NCBI GenBank assembly: GCA_934668345.1
Contig: CAKUNE010000009.1
Coordinates: 1 to 25,839, forward strand
Direction of reading: 5' to 3'
Origin: an uncultured Collinsella sp.
GTDB taxonomy: Bacteria; Actinomycetota; Coriobacteriia; Coriobacteriales; Coriobacteriaceae
Length of the DNA: 25,839 bases
The position numbers and the translations under genes were made by a program. Each line of letters begins with the position of its first letter. The stretch's first letter is position 1. This document shows positions 7,057-14,329 of this stretch, piece after piece. The notes under the pieces were generated by a model. It did no database searches. It saw only the letters and a program-made list of their open reading frames with translations, and had not been told where the DNA came from.

Positions 7057-8007
7057 ATGCAGCGGCAATTAACCTTCGGGGGGGGGGTATCTCCTAGGAG
7101 AACCCGCCTCCGAGGCCAATCTATCATCGAGTACGTCCTGATCATCGCCATCATCGGCCTGGTGATCGTGTTCGCGGGACCCGGCGTGGCGGGGGCCATC
7201 CGCAACCAGTTCAACCTGGTCGGCAGCACGGTGAGCAATGGGACGACCGGCGGGGTCGAGGGCGGCGCAACCGGCGGCGGCTCTGCGGGAGCCGATTCCG
7301 CGACCGTCCAGGCGGCTGTCGCCAAGGACGCGAAGGACTGGACGCTCGACGAGCAGGAGGCCGTGGCCGAGGACATCGCCGCCAAGGGCGAGGCGTCGCC
7401 GGCGTACGCAAAGGCGAAGGCCGCGATGGACGCGGGGACGAAGTTCTCGATGAAGTTGACGAACGGCAAGACGCTCGAGTATCGCATCATCGGTATCAAC
7501 CACGATGACCTCGCGGACGGCTCCGGTAAGGCTGGGCTCACGTTCGAGGTAACCAACACTGCCATGGACGAGCAGCGAATGAACGCCACGAGCACCAATG
7601 CCGGCGGCTGGGAGAAATCGGAGATCCGCGGCCGCCTCAATTCCGGTGACCTCTGGTCGCTCCTACCGATCGAACTCCAGTCCAAGGCGAAGGCCGTCAC
7701 GAAGATGACCGATAACAAGGGTGGTGGCAGTGCCAGCGCCCCATCGGCCACGACCGATAAAGTCTTCCTGCTCTCGATGACCGAGATCTACGGAGACCGC
7801 CAGACCGACGGTACCCAGTACGAGTACTACAAATCCAAGGGCGTGACGTACTCGAACCATTCAGGGGTGTCGTCGAGCTTTTATCACTGGACGCGCTCCG
7901 TGGATCCGAGCGGCTCCGCGTACTTCCGCTGTATCTATAGCAACGGTAACTATAACGACTACGGCGCGACGTACTCGTATTGCATATGCCTCGCCTGGTG
8001 TTTTTAA
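7057..8007 (+). CDS. Flp/class III prepilin-like protein fused to a DUF6273 domain
   Basis: With ATG at 7057 the product is 316 residues. Residues 16-50 form a prepilin signal: basic RTRLRG, then QSIIEYVLIIAIIGLVIVFA. Cleavage is expected after G20 with Glu at +5, as in Flp/Tad pilins and class III signal peptides. A Gly/Thr/Ser linker (about 58-80) follows, then a DUF6273-type domain to the end. The last ~45 residues are rich in Tyr, Ser and Asn and end YCICLAWCF, where relatives usually end near GVRPALW. The gene probably encodes an adhesive or surface-displayed pilin subunit assembled by a Tad-type system elsewhere. AGGGAG at 7041-7046 serves two ATGs, at 7053 and 7057, in different frames; only 7057 reads through at the present G10 length. 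An upstream in-frame ATG at 6985 lacks a ribosome-binding site. Confidence 0.75.
   Translation: MQRQLTFGGGVSPRRTRLRGQSIIEYVLIIAIIGLVIVFAGPGVAGAIRNQFNLVGSTVSNGTTGGVEGGATGGGSAGADSATVQAAVAKDAKDWTLDEQEAVAEDIAAKGEASPAYAKAKAAMDAGTKFSMKLTNGKTLEYRIIGINHDDLADGSGKAGLTFEVTNTAMDEQRMNATSTNAGGWEKSEIRGRLNSGDLWSLLPIELQSKAKAVTKMTDNKGGGSASAPSATTDKVFLLSMTEIYGDRQTDGTQYEYYKSKGVTYSNHSGVSSSFYHWTRSVDPSGSAYFRCIYSNGNYNDYGATYSYCICLAWCF
7078..7087 (+). repeat. Homopolymer of ten G inside the pilin-like reading frame
   Basis: Ten consecutive G lie 21 bases after the ATG at 7057 and encode Gly8-Gly10 plus part of Val11, before the prepilin signal. A change in length would shift the frame. With nine G the upstream ATG at 7053, which is better spaced from AGGGAG, would come into frame instead. 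This is the layout of a slipped-strand contingency tract. Confidence 0.8.
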
Positions 8008-8009
8008 CC

Positions 8010-8040
8010 TGTCTTCTAGCTTGTCTTCTAGTTTGTCTAG
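8010..8040 (+). repeat. Short tandem repeat after the pilin-like gene
   Basis: TGTCTTCTAG occurs twice in tandem with a 2-base spacer, followed by a third shortened copy TGTCTAG. It lies between the stop codon and the terminator. Confidence 0.6.
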
Positions 8041-8042
8041 TG

Positions 8043-8077
8043 AAAGGCCCGTGCAATCCTGCGCGGGCCTTTCTTTT
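8043..8077 (+). terminator. Strong intrinsic terminator of the pilin-like gene
   Basis: AAAGGCCCGTGC pairs with GCGCGGGCCTTT (one G-U pair) around AATCCT, and CTTTT follows. Confidence 0.85.
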
Positions 8078-8363
8078 GGCGATTACTTGAACAATTTGAG
8101 GTTCATGGTACAAAGGTAGTCGGTTCGAGGAAAAAGGGGTCGTACTGCGCCTCTCAGAGCGCCTGCCGCACTTCACCTCTATTACCTCTGCGGCGCCCTC
8201 GTATAGGGCCCATCCCGCTTGCCGTTTCGTTGCAACCGCTCACTTGTCCACCGGTCAAGTGAACTACTGGAATAAATACAGCGACACGCTTGTCCGTTAC
8301 AGTCGCTACATCTGTGTAAATCGCCGCGATAAATACAGCCCGTACTCGGCTGTATACCAGCTA

Positions 8364-8457
8364 CGCGTATGTAGATTCATATCGCGTTAATAAATCGGCT
8401 CAAGCGCGTGCAAAACGCGCAAGTAGCCGCAAAAGGCGAATATCGCGTAGGTAGATT
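8364..8457 (+). repeat. Direct repeat pair CGCGTAkGTAGATT
   Basis: CGCGTATGTAGATT at 8364-8377 recurs as CGCGTAGGTAGATT at 8444-8457, 13 of 14 identical and exactly 80 bases apart, flanking the compound hairpin at 8396-8429. Confidence 0.6.
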
Positions 8458-8469
8458 TTTAGCACCCTG

Positions 8470-8499
8470 TTGCTTAATCAAAATTAAGCAATTGCTTAA
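8470..8499. repeat. Three TTGCTTAA boxes in alternating orientation
   Basis: TTGCTTAAT (8470-8478) is followed after four bases by its exact complement ATTAAGCAA (8483-8491) and at once by another TTGCTTAA (8492-8499). The last two form the 16-bp palindrome TTAAGCAATTGCTTAA. The block abuts the tRNA-Pro terminator. It looks like a multi-site operator or iteron cluster. Confidence 0.7.
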
Positions 8500-8502
8500 A
8501 AC

Positions 8503-8531
8503 AAAAAAGGTCAGGCACTAGGTGCCTGACC
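8503..8531 (-). terminator. Terminator of tRNA-Pro
   Basis: On the minus strand a perfect 10-bp stem (GGTCAGGCAC and GTGCCTGACC, 3-base loop) is followed by six T, eleven bases after the CCA end of the tRNA. Confidence 0.9.
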
Positions 8532-8541
8532 TGCAAACTTC

Positions 8542-8618
<77 letters not shown>

Positions 8619-8660
8619 AAGCTTTTGTTTGTTGCTCTGCTCTCGCTCGCAACAGGGAGT

Positions 8661-8690
8661 ATATTAACCCGAAACTTTGTCCTTGTGCAA
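8661..8690 (-). promoter_or_regulatory. Promoter of tRNA-Pro
   Basis: On the minus strand, TTGCAC (8690-8685) and TAATAT (8666-8661) are 18 bases apart and lie about 45 bases upstream of the tRNA. This fits a sigma-70-type promoter for a stable RNA. Confidence 0.7.
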
Positions 8691-8698
8691 GAACTTTT

Positions 8699-9913
8699 TT
8701 ACAAATTTTGAAGCAAGTCCAAAATTGTATCTGCGAGCTGGGGTTTTGTTAGTACGGGTAGTTCTTGCGTACCCGCTATGCTCACGATCCAAGCCTTGTT
8801 GGTGTCGGTTCCAAAGCCCGAATCGGCGCGTGAGACATCGTTGGCGATAATGGCATCGCAGCCTTTGCGGGTCAATTTGCGCTCGGCGTACTCGACGACG
8901 TTATCAGTCTCGGCTGCAAAGCCGATTACGAGGCGATCGCCCTTTTGGCGTGAAAGTTCGGCCAAGATGTCAACGGTCTCGACGAGCTCGATTCGATCCA
9001 GGCGCTCGTTGGCCTTTTTGAGCTTATGGTCCGCCGGGGCCGCCGGCGTGTAGTCGGCGACGGCGGCGGCGCAAATGGCCGCGTCGGCCGTCTGGAAGGC
9101 GCTCAGCGCTGCCTTGAGCATTTCTGAGGCGGTCTGTACGTGCACGCACTCCACACCGCGGGGAACGTCGAGCGATGTCGGTCCCAGCACGAGCGTGACG
9201 GCGGCACCGCGACGTGCGGCCTCCCCCGCTAGGGCGATACCCATCTTGCCCGAAGAACGGTTGCCAATGAATCGCACCGGGTCGATCGGCTCGTGCGTGG
9301 GGCCGGCGGTGATGACGATGCGCTTGCCCGTCAGGTCTTGCGGCACGGGGTTGAGCACCTCACAGACAGCCTCGACGATGTCCTCGGGCTCGCTCATGCG
9401 GCCCGTGTCCACGTCGCCGCACGCAAGGTAGCCGCTGCCGGGTCCCACCACGTGAACGCCGCGGTCGCGCAACGTGGCCATGTTGGCCTGCGTCGCCGGC
9501 GCCTTCCACATGCCATTGTTCATGGCCGGCGCGATCACGACGGGCCGCGGCGTCGCAAGCAGCGTGGTGGAGATGAGGTCGTCGGCGATGCCGTTGGCCA
9601 TCTTGGCGATGATATTGGCCGTCGCGGGCGCCACGACCACCAAGTCGGGCTCCTGCGCAAGCGAGATATGGTGGATGGGGTCAGACGGGTCGTCGAATAG
9701 CCCAACCGCGACCGGCTCATTGGTGAGCGCGCGGAACGTGAGCGGGCCCACGAACTCCGTGGCATGCTCGCTCATAACGACTTTGACACGTGCGCCGCGC
9801 TTTTGCAGCAGGCGCACGATATTGCACGACTTATAGGCGGCGATCCCGCCGGTAATGCCCAGCAGGATCGTTTTTCCCTCAAGTTGCATTGAATTGTTGG
9901 ATGCCGCCGTCAT
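8699..9913 (-). CDS. coaBC: Bifunctional phosphopantothenoylcysteine decarboxylase / phosphopantothenate-cysteine ligase
   Basis: This 404-residue cytoplasmic enzyme joins cysteine to 4'-phosphopantothenate and decarboxylates the product to 4'-phosphopantetheine in coenzyme A synthesis. The N-terminal flavoprotein (CoaC) part shows GITGGIAAYK (19-28), H82 in HHISLA, the PAMNNGMW motif with N132, and C165 in the ACGD active-site lid. These match the His, Asn and Cys known in E. coli Dfp. The CoaB part begins at about 197 with ITAGPTHEPIDPVRFIGN and SSGKMG and has the KLKK lysine motif near its end. Length is normal for the fusion. ATG at 9913 lies two bases after the preceding gene's stop; GGAAG inside that gene's end serves as ribosome-binding site. 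It is the last gene of the packed minus-strand block. Confidence 0.95.
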   Translation of the reverse strand: MTAASNNSMQLEGKTILLGITGGIAAYKSCNIVRLLQKRGARVKVVMSEHATEFVGPLTFRALTNEPVAVGLFDDPSDPIHHISLAQEPDLVVVAPATANIIAKMANGIADDLISTTLLATPRPVVIAPAMNNGMWKAPATQANMATLRDRGVHVVGPGSGYLACGDVDTGRMSEPEDIVEAVCEVLNPVPQDLTGKRIVITAGPTHEPIDPVRFIGNRSSGKMGIALAGEAARRGAAVTLVLGPTSLDVPRGVECVHVQTASEMLKAALSAFQTADAAICAAAVADYTPAAPADHKLKKANERLDRIELVETVDILAELSRQKGDRLVIGFAAETDNVVEYAERKLTRKGCDAIIANDVSRADSGFGTDTNKAWIVSIAGTQELPVLTKPQLADTILDLLQNL

Positions 9914-9915
9914 CG

Positions 9916-10635
9916 CTAGGCTTCCTTGCTCGGGAGCACCAGGAGGCGGTGGCAGTACGGACAGTGCGTAATCTCGCTACCGTCGTGGTTGAGGTCGCTC
10001 ATGGACGATGCCTGCAGCGCGGTGTGGCAGACCGTGGGGATGTTGCCCTGGATGGTCTCGACGGCCAAGCCGCGGAACTGTTTGAGCAGACGCTCGTAGT
10101 CGGTGAGCACGTCGGCCGGCAACGTGGCGGCAAGCGCAGTGCGCTCCTTAGTGGCGGCTTCGATCTGAGCCTGCAGGTCGGCAGCCTTGGCGCGGGCGGC
10201 CTTGGTATCGGCCTTCACGCCCTCCTCGAACTTGGCGATGATGGCCTGCGCGCGGGTCTCGCGGTCGAGCGCCTCTTTGTGGGCGACAACGACGTCCTTG
10301 CGGGTGTGCTCAATCTTGTCCAGGCGCTTGGCCAGGGTGGCGAGCTCGTTTTCCAGGTCCTGTACCTCGCGGTAGTCGGAGCCGTCAACGTGGCGCTTCT
10401 TAGCGGCCTCGATGGCGTTATTGGTCTGGATCTCGGTGGTGTTGAGATCGTCGAGCTCAATGTCCAGGTCCTTGCGTTGGGCGTAGAGCTTGGTCATCTC
10501 GGCCTTGAGCTTCACATAGGTCTTGCGCTTGGAAGCGAGCTCCTTGAGCTCCGGCATATTGGCAAGTTCGCTCTTGTTGCGGGCGAGCTCCAAATCGATC
10601 TGTTGCAGCTTGAGTAGCGTAGCGCCGGCGCTCAT
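9916..10635 (-). CDS. Coiled-coil protein with C-terminal zinc ribbon
   Basis: The product has 239 residues. Most of it (about 5-185) is a long charged alpha-helical coiled coil of Leu/Lys/Glu heptads. The end carries a zinc ribbon with CPYC and an upstream Cys (TVCHTAL). It matches the COG1579 (C4-type zinc ribbon, zf-RING_7) family, proposed to bind nucleic acid, without a settled role. ATG at 10635 was chosen because AGGAG lies seven bases before it. An in-frame ATG 36 bases upstream lies inside the previous gene and lacks such a site. The start overlaps the Nif3-like stop in an ATGA, so the two are translationally coupled. This pairing of Nif3-like and zinc-ribbon genes is common in Actinobacteria and Firmicutes. 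Confidence 0.85.
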   Translation of the reverse strand: MSAGATLLKLQQIDLELARNKSELANMPELKELASKRKTYVKLKAEMTKLYAQRKDLDIELDDLNTTEIQTNNAIEAAKKRHVDGSDYREVQDLENELATLAKRLDKIEHTRKDVVVAHKEALDRETRAQAIIAKFEEGVKADTKAARAKAADLQAQIEAATKERTALAATLPADVLTDYERLLKQFRGLAVETIQGNIPTVCHTALQASSMSDLNHDGSEITHCPYCHRLLVLPSKEA

Positions 10636-11441
10636 AAGTTCTCTCCTTTTGTCACAGTCCACCATTGGCAAGGATTCAGTATTTTAATCGCATGACGGGG
10701 GTCGGCCCCGGCGTCAACTGCAGAGTTCATCAATATATCAACGAACGGCTCCTCGGAGCGGTCGTGGCCGAGCAAGATCACCGGCAGCCCGCGCAAGGCA
10801 AGGTCTTGCGCCACGTGGTAGCCCGCCTCGCCCGTCACGACAACATCTGCGCCCGCGGCGATGGCGAGCTCTCCGAAGTCGCCCAGGGAGCCGCCCAAAA
10901 TGGCGACGGTGCGGCACGGGCGATCAGCTTTGCCCCACACACGCGGGTCGCTGCCAAAGGCCGTGGCAGCACGGGTGGCAAGATCGCGCAGCGTGCACGG
11001 GTCGTTGAGCGTTGCAAGTGCGCCCAGGCCGGTGGCCTCGGGGTCGTCCACGTGCTCCAGTGAGCTCACGGGTGCGGCACCCAGCAGCTTGCTCAGGCAG
11101 ACACGGGCTTCGTGCGAGCGGTCCAGGTTGGTGTGGAGCGAGATAATGCTCACCCCGCAGCGGGCAGCCTTGTAGAGGGCCGCACTGCACTGGGGTCGTG
11201 TGGCATCCGCCGGACAAAAGGCCTCGGGTGCCTTGATGTATATGGGATGATGCGTCAGCAGCACGTTGGCGCTTGCTTCTTGGGCGCGGCGAACATTAGC
11301 CTCAGTCGCATCGAGTGCGCAGACAACGCCGGTGATCTCCGCGGCCGGATCGCCAACGGAGAGTCCTACGTGGTCCCAGGGCTCGGTGTCCGTCTTGGGA
11401 TAGCGTGCCAGTAGCGCGCGCTCGAGCTCGGCGACGATCAT
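10632..11441 (-). CDS. Nif3-like dinuclear metal protein (GTP cyclohydrolase I type 2 family)
   Basis: This 269-residue protein of the NIF3/YbgI/YqfO family lacks the inserted PII-like domain of longer members. Metal-ligand motifs are visible: H64-H65 in LLTHHPIY, LHTNLDRSHEA around residue 100, and GHDRSEEPF near the C-terminus in place of the usual GHxxxE. Members form toroidal hexamers with two metals per subunit. A GTP cyclohydrolase role was proposed for the family but is not general, and the true substrate is unknown. Start and stop overlap its neighbours by four bases each (ATGA), showing tight coupling with the cysteine desulfurase upstream and the zinc-ribbon gene downstream. Confidence 0.9.
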   Translation of the reverse strand: MIVAELERALLARYPKTDTEPWDHVGLSVGDPAAEITGVVCALDATEANVRRAQEASANVLLTHHPIYIKAPEAFCPADATRPQCSAALYKAARCGVSIISLHTNLDRSHEARVCLSKLLGAAPVSSLEHVDDPEATGLGALATLNDPCTLRDLATRAATAFGSDPRVWGKADRPCRTVAILGGSLGDFGELAIAAGADVVVTGEAGYHVAQDLALRGLPVILLGHDRSEEPFVDILMNSAVDAGADPRHAIKILNPCQWWTVTKGENL

Positions 11442-12616
11442 GCGGCACCTGCGATCGAGAGCAGCGTCTGGGCAAACTCGTCCAGATCGTCCGGATTCAC
11501 GCGGTCGTCAAAGGAAATGCGCAGTGCACCTAGTGCCTGCTCGCGACCAATACCCATGGCGCTGAGCACATGGCTCGGGTCCATGCTGCCGCTCGAGCAC
11601 GCCGAGCCGGCCGAAACCTCAAAGCCGGCGGCGTCGAGCTTGATGATGAGCTCTTCTGAGTCCATGCCGTCAACGTAGATCGAAACCATACCCGGCAGGC
11701 GATTGGCCCGCGTGTAGTCGCCCATCGTGGCGTGAATGCGCGGATGGGCCGTGAGCGTGGCGTAGAGCTTGTCGGACAGGGCCTGCAGCGTCGCGCGCTC
11801 CTGGGCCACGTTGGGGGCCAGCGCAGACGCGGCAGCGGCAAAGGCCAGCTGCGTGCGCAGGTCCTGTGTGCCGGCGCGACGCCCGGCCTCCTGTCCGCCG
11901 CCAAAGATGCGCGGACGCAGCGGCGTGCGGCTCTTAAGGTAGAGCGCGCCGGACGCCACGGGGCCGCCAATCTTGTGGGCGGCAACGGTCATGGCGTCAA
12001 CGCCCAGCTCGGTGACATCGAGCGGAATATGCAAATAACCCTGGATGGCATCGGTGTGTAACAGGGCGCCGGCAGCGTGTGCGGCGGCGGCAAACTCACG
12101 GATGGGCTGTACCACGCCGGTTTCGTTGTTGGCGACCATAATGCTCACGAGCGCCACGTCGTCGCCCAGAAGCTCGGAGAGCGCGGCGGGCTCGATATAG
12201 CCCGCGCGGCAGGGCTGCACCAGGTCGACGGTAAAGCCGGCGGCGCGCAGCAGCGGTAGGTTGTCGAGGATCGAATCGTGCTCAATGGCCGAAACGATCA
12301 CGCGGTCGCGTTTGCGATCGCGCTGACGAGCGCCCTCGGCAAGGCCGAGCAGCGCCAGCTGGTTGGCCTCGGTGCCGCCGTTGGTCAGGATGATCTCGGA
12401 CGGGCGCACGCGCGCACCAAAGCTGCGGGCGATCTCGCGACGTGCTACCTCCAGACGCGCGGCGGCCTTGCGACCGAGCGAATGCAGCGAGTTGGGGTTG
12501 ACGCCGGCAAGCTCGCTGTCGTCGTACTCGCGCTGCGCAAGGAGCGCCTCGGCGCGCATGGGCGTCGAGGCGGCATAATCTAGATTCACGGGTATGCGGT
12601 TTTGACCTGCGGTCAT
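11438..12616 (-). CDS. Cysteine desulfurase, NifS/IscS family
   Basis: This 392-residue PLP enzyme takes sulfur from cysteine, forming alanine and an enzyme persulfide used for Fe-S clusters or tRNA thiolation. The N-terminus NLDYAASTP is typical. H113 and D189 are the PLP-stacking and pyridine-nitrogen residues, K215 in VAAHKIGGP is the Schiff-base lysine, and C340 in SAGSACSSGS is the catalytic cysteine on its mobile loop. GGAGG in the end of rpe lies upstream of ATG. No scaffold gene (iscU/sufU) or thiI/mnmA is adjacent, so whether it serves Fe-S clusters or tRNA is open; I therefore give no symbol. Confidence 0.92.
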   Translation of the reverse strand: MTAGQNRIPVNLDYAASTPMRAEALLAQREYDDSELAGVNPNSLHSLGRKAAARLEVARREIARSFGARVRPSEIILTNGGTEANQLALLGLAEGARQRDRKRDRVIVSAIEHDSILDNLPLLRAAGFTVDLVQPCRAGYIEPAALSELLGDDVALVSIMVANNETGVVQPIREFAAAAHAAGALLHTDAIQGYLHIPLDVTELGVDAMTVAAHKIGGPVASGALYLKSRTPLRPRIFGGGQEAGRRAGTQDLRTQLAFAAAASALAPNVAQERATLQALSDKLYATLTAHPRIHATMGDYTRANRLPGMVSIYVDGMDSEELIIKLDAAGFEVSAGSACSSGSMDPSHVLSAMGIGREQALGALRISFDDRVNPDDLDEFAQTLLSIAGAA

Positions 12617-12622
12617 AAGGGT

Positions 12623-13294
12623 TTATGCCTCCAGTGCGGCCTCGTTGCCCAGCTTCTGCAGCAGCGCAACCTCGGCGGCGGGATCTTCGGACTTAAATAC
12701 GGCGGAGCCGGCCACGAGCACGTTGGCGCCGGCCTTGACGACCTCGGCGATGTTCTTGGAAGAGATACCGCCGTCGACCTCGATCAGGGGCGACACTCCG
12801 TGGCGCTCGCACATGGCCTTCAGCTCGTGAAGCTTAGCGATGGTGCCCGGGATAAAGCTCTGGCCGCCAAAGCCGGGGTTTACGCTCATCAGCAGCACCA
12901 TATCGACGACATCGATAATGCTCTCGAGCACGCAGACGGGGGTGGCGGGGTTGAGCACCACGCCGGCCTTGACGCCGCGCTGCTGCAGATGGGTGAGCGT
13001 GCGGTGCAGGTGCGTGGAGGCCTCGTAGTGCACGGTGATCATGTCGGCGCCGGCGTCGGCGTACCAATCGACCGTCTCGTCGGGGTTCGACACCATCAGG
13101 TGCGCGTCGACCGGCACATCGGTGGAGCGCTTGACGGCCTTAAGGATGTCGACGCCAAAAGTGAGGTTACCGGTAAAGTGACCGTCCATAACGTCGAAGT
13201 GCACGTAGTCGGCACCGGCGATCTTGTCGAGCTCGCCCTTGAGGTTGGCCATATCGGCCGAAAGGACGGACGGAGCGATTTTGATGGAACCCAT
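12623..13294 (-). CDS. rpe: Ribulose-phosphate 3-epimerase
   Basis: This 223-residue TIM-barrel enzyme interconverts ribulose 5-phosphate and xylulose 5-phosphate in the pentose phosphate pathway. Visible landmarks are IAPSVLSAD at the N-terminus, VHFDVMDGHF with metal ligands H32 and D34, DAHLMVSNP with the next His ligand, MSVNPGFGGQ on loop 6, and EVDGGIS with the second catalytic Asp. The ATG is preceded by AAAGG. Length is normal. It lies between gpsA and the cysteine desulfurase with gaps of 18 and 6 bases, so co-transcription is likely. Confidence 0.95.
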   Translation of the reverse strand: MGSIKIAPSVLSADMANLKGELDKIAGADYVHFDVMDGHFTGNLTFGVDILKAVKRSTDVPVDAHLMVSNPDETVDWYADAGADMITVHYEASTHLHRTLTHLQQRGVKAGVVLNPATPVCVLESIIDVVDMVLLMSVNPGFGGQSFIPGTIAKLHELKAMCERHGVSPLIEVDGGISSKNIAEVVKAGANVLVAGSAVFKSEDPAAEVALLQKLGNEAALEA

Positions 13295-13312
13295 GGTAGA
13301 AGCCTTTCTGCG

Positions 13313-14320
13313 CTAGTTGGTGAGTCCGTAGAACTCTTGTGAAGGGACGCGGTCGGTAAGAATCTCGAGCGCCCTATCCAAAGTAACACCGTTATAGAGC
13401 GTTTGCTCCACGGCAAAGGTGAGTGGAATGTCTACGCCCAGTGAACGGGCGAGTTCGCTGACGCTGCGGGCCGCGACGGCGCCCTCGACCACCATATGCG
13501 TGCGCGCCTGGTACTCGTCGAGCGACACACCGTGGGCGAACTCGTAGCCAAAAGTGCGGTTACGCGAATGCTCCGAGGTGCAGGTGGCGATTAGGTCGCC
13601 CATGCCGGCAAGCCCCATGCAGGTCATGGCTTGACCGCCGCGGGCGTGCACAAGGCGACTGATCTCGGCCAGGCCGCGCGTCATGATGAGGGCGAGCGTG
13701 TTGTCGCCCGCGCCCGAGCCGGCGGAGATGCCGCACACGATGGCAATAACGTTTTTCATGGCACCGCAGACCTCGACGCCGGTCATGTCCTGCGACAGAT
13801 AGATGCGGAAGGCCGTGGACAGGAGCAGTTCCTTAAAGGTCTCCCCCACCTGCTGGTCTTCGCTGGCGATGACGGCGGCCGAAAGCCCGCCGCGGCAGAT
13901 CTCCTCGGCATGATTGGGACCCGAGAGCGCCGCCACGCGCGACTCGTTGCCAATCTCGCTGGCGATAACCTCGCTCATGAGCAGGCCGGACTCGGGTTCG
14001 ATACCCTTGGTGAGGCACAGGACCGGCGTCTTGTCCGCGATAAATGGCACCGCCTGGTGGCAGACGTCGCGCAGGTGCGTCGAAGGCACGGCAAAGATGA
14101 TGGCATCGGCGCCGTTGAGCGCCTGGGCCAGATCCGTCGTGGCGACAACGTTTTCCGGCAGTTCGTAGCCCACCAGATAGCGAGGATTACGGTGTTCGGC
14201 GTTAATGCCGGCGGCCGTCTGCTCGCTATGGGCCCACATGGTCACGCGCTCGGCTCGCGCGGCGGCAAGGCCGGCGACGGCGGTTCCCCAGGAGCCGGAG
14301 CCAATCAGCGCAACATTCAT
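13313..14320 (-). CDS. gpsA: NAD(P)-dependent glycerol-3-phosphate dehydrogenase
   Basis: This 335-residue enzyme reduces dihydroxyacetone phosphate to sn-glycerol 3-phosphate, the backbone for phospholipids. The dinucleotide-binding motif IGSGSWGTA is at residues 6-14. FAVPSTHLRDV, LTKGIEPESG, LSGPNHAEEI and the catalytic-lysine segment GAMKNVIAI follow in the usual order, then NTLALIMTRGLAEI in the helical domain. GGAGAG precedes the ATG. It follows plsY by nine bases; GpsA supplies the acceptor that PlsY acylates, so the pair forms the first steps of membrane lipid synthesis. Confidence 0.96.
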   Translation of the reverse strand: MNVALIGSGSWGTAVAGLAAARAERVTMWAHSEQTAAGINAEHRNPRYLVGYELPENVVATTDLAQALNGADAIIFAVPSTHLRDVCHQAVPFIADKTPVLCLTKGIEPESGLLMSEVIASEIGNESRVAALSGPNHAEEICRGGLSAAVIASEDQQVGETFKELLLSTAFRIYLSQDMTGVEVCGAMKNVIAIVCGISAGSGAGDNTLALIMTRGLAEISRLVHARGGQAMTCMGLAGMGDLIATCTSEHSRNRTFGYEFAHGVSLDEYQARTHMVVEGAVAARSVSELARSLGVDIPLTFAVEQTLYNGVTLDRALEILTDRVPSQEFYGLTN

Positions 14321-14329
14321 GACTCTCTC

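Larger units (their letters stand above)
8078..8502. other. Non-coding stretch with a series of hairpins and repeats
   Basis: No gene was identified. From 8240 the sequence holds evenly spaced inverted repeats: TCACTTG/CAAGTGA (8240-8262), AGCGAC/GTCGCT (8280-8307), ATACAGCC/GGCTGTAT (8333-8355), and a compound stem CGGCT..GCGCGT/ACGCGC..AGCCG (8396-8429). The word ATAAATACAGC occurs twice, 60 bases apart. A frame open from 8100 to TAA 8388-8390 encodes a Tyr/Arg-rich sequence but has no usable start or ribosome-binding site. Candidate explanations are a structured RNA, a binding-site array or a replication/attachment region. Confidence 0.5.

Noticed and set aside
8100..8390. A 96-codon Tyr/Arg-rich frame ending at TAA 8388-8390
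   Set aside because: It has no ATG, only late TTG and GTG codons without a ribosome-binding site, and is made of hairpin sequence. It is more likely non-coding.
1..8500. CRISPR array, transposase, integrase or reverse transcriptase in the accessory half
   Set aside because: No regular repeat-spacer series and no catalytic motif of these enzymes was found in any frame.
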